Source of the DNA: an uncultured Pelagibacteraceae bacterium | Lineage (GTDB): Bacteria; Pseudomonadota; Alphaproteobacteria; Pelagibacterales; Pelagibacteraceae | Reading direction: 5' to 3' | Length of the DNA stretch: 64,000 nucleotides | NCBI GenBank assembly: GCA_902516465.1 | Contig: CABXZD010000001.1 | Span: 124,001-188,000 of the forward strand | Shown here: piece by piece, positions 63,861 to 64,000 of the stretch | Layout: each line of letters starts with the position of its first letter | How positions within the stretch are numbered: the first letter of the stretch is position 1 | Notes under the pieces: generated by a model | Databases searched by the model: none | What the model saw: only the letters and a program-made list of their open reading frames with translations | Told to the model about the DNA's origin: nothing | Translations under genes and position numbers: made by a program

Positions 63861-64000
63861 ATGGCTATTAAGAAAAAAAAAATAGCAAAAAATAGGACCA
63901 AAAAAAAAAAATATAAATTGGTCAATATTTCCAGAAAAAAAAAAATTAAACGAATAAAAAAAGTCGTAAGAAAGAAATCTGCGACTAAGAAGCGTTCTAA
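63861..64000 (+). CDS. Very basic Lys-rich protein, N-terminal part (cut by window end)
   Basis: An ATG opens a frame of at least 46 codons that runs off the window without a stop. The visible part is almost all Lys with some Arg, Ile, Val, Ser and Thr (MAIKKKKIAKN, then KKYKLVNISRKKK and VVRKKSATKKRS). It resembles the tail of bacterial histone H1-like or other nucleic-acid-binding proteins in composition, but I do not recognise the family. The gene has long A runs (12 in a row at 63900-63911) that could cause slippage. Confidence 0.5.
   Translation, partial: MAIKKKKIAKNRTKKKKYKLVNISRKKKIKRIKKVVRKKSATKKRS

Noticed and set aside
1-64000. CRISPR arrays, tRNA or rRNA genes, insertion sequences, prophage
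   Set aside because: No spaced direct repeats, cloverleaf sequences, transposases, integrases or phage structural genes were recognised on either strand.

Overview
The window looks like a chromosome segment of a streamlined marine alphaproteobacterium of the SAR11 clade (Pelagibacterales). The DNA is very AT-rich, with long A and T runs and arginine written almost only as AGA. My gap count leaves about 1.7 kb of 64 kb outside genes, with no gene-free gap above 175 bases, and many neighbouring genes overlap by 1-20 bases. The gene content and order are alphaproteobacterial: complex I accessory subunit NDUFA12 beside a DUF2155 gene, an HdaA-type DnaA regulator beside purM, pepA/lptF-lptG-lptD-surA-pdxA-rsmA, cvpA-purF, and a NAD-dependent formate dehydrogenase. 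Assignment to SAR11 rests on this overall style and not on a marker gene. I found 67 protein genes (the first and last are cut by the window edges) and no rRNA, tRNA, CRISPR array, insertion sequence or prophage.

Layout. 0-5.4 kb: formate dehydrogenase (partial), an HPP membrane protein, a SufU/NifU-like scaffold, an EamA exporter paired with a glycine amidinotransferase, a coiled-coil protein and cytidylate kinase. 5.4-17.4 kb (minus strand): MFS and EamA transporters, glutathione synthesis (gshA-gshB), an HD-domain protein with a likely diiron site, cvpA-purF, an RND exporter, dnaB and rplI-rpsR-rpsF. 17.5-20 kb: fabD-fabG-acpP-gmk. 20-27 kb (minus): rsmA, pdxA, surA, lptD, lptG, lptF, an outer-membrane assembly block. 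27-35 kb: pepA-ndk, purM-purN, DUF2066-hdaA-aspS, and an orphan TSCPD-domain protein. 35-49.7 kb: NDUFA12, DUF2155, accC-accB-aroQ, thiS-thiG, rne, mrcA-prfB-AsmA, tyrS, anmK, hydrolase. 49.8-56 kb: a complete Fe-S assembly operon, iscR-sufBCDS-sufU-sufT-sufA. 56-61 kb: a eukaryote-like glutaminase with ankyrin repeats facing glutamine synthetase, a YbaK deacylase and a third EamA exporter. 61-64 kb: epimerase, glycosyltransferase and methyltransferase genes that look like the edge of a cell-surface glycan region, and the start of a very basic protein.

How it works together: most of the window is core machinery (purines, fatty acid and biotin carboxylase steps, LPS transport, replication, translation, Fe-S clusters, nitrogen). 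The less ordinary content is in lineage-specific edits of conserved proteins: RNase E without its zinc-link, PurF without most Fe-S ligands, a detached C-terminal piece of a B12-type ribonucleotide reductase, and a SufU-based SUF system. There are also a few probable acquisitions: the glutaminase, whose arginine codon use differs from its neighbours, and the amidinotransferase-exporter pair. The prfB gene carries a clear programmed +1 frameshift that extends it 23 codons upstream of the longest simple ORF. I did not find a wholly new multi-gene system; the best leads are the orphan TSCPD protein, the amidinotransferase pair, the ankyrin glutaminase and the HD diiron protein.
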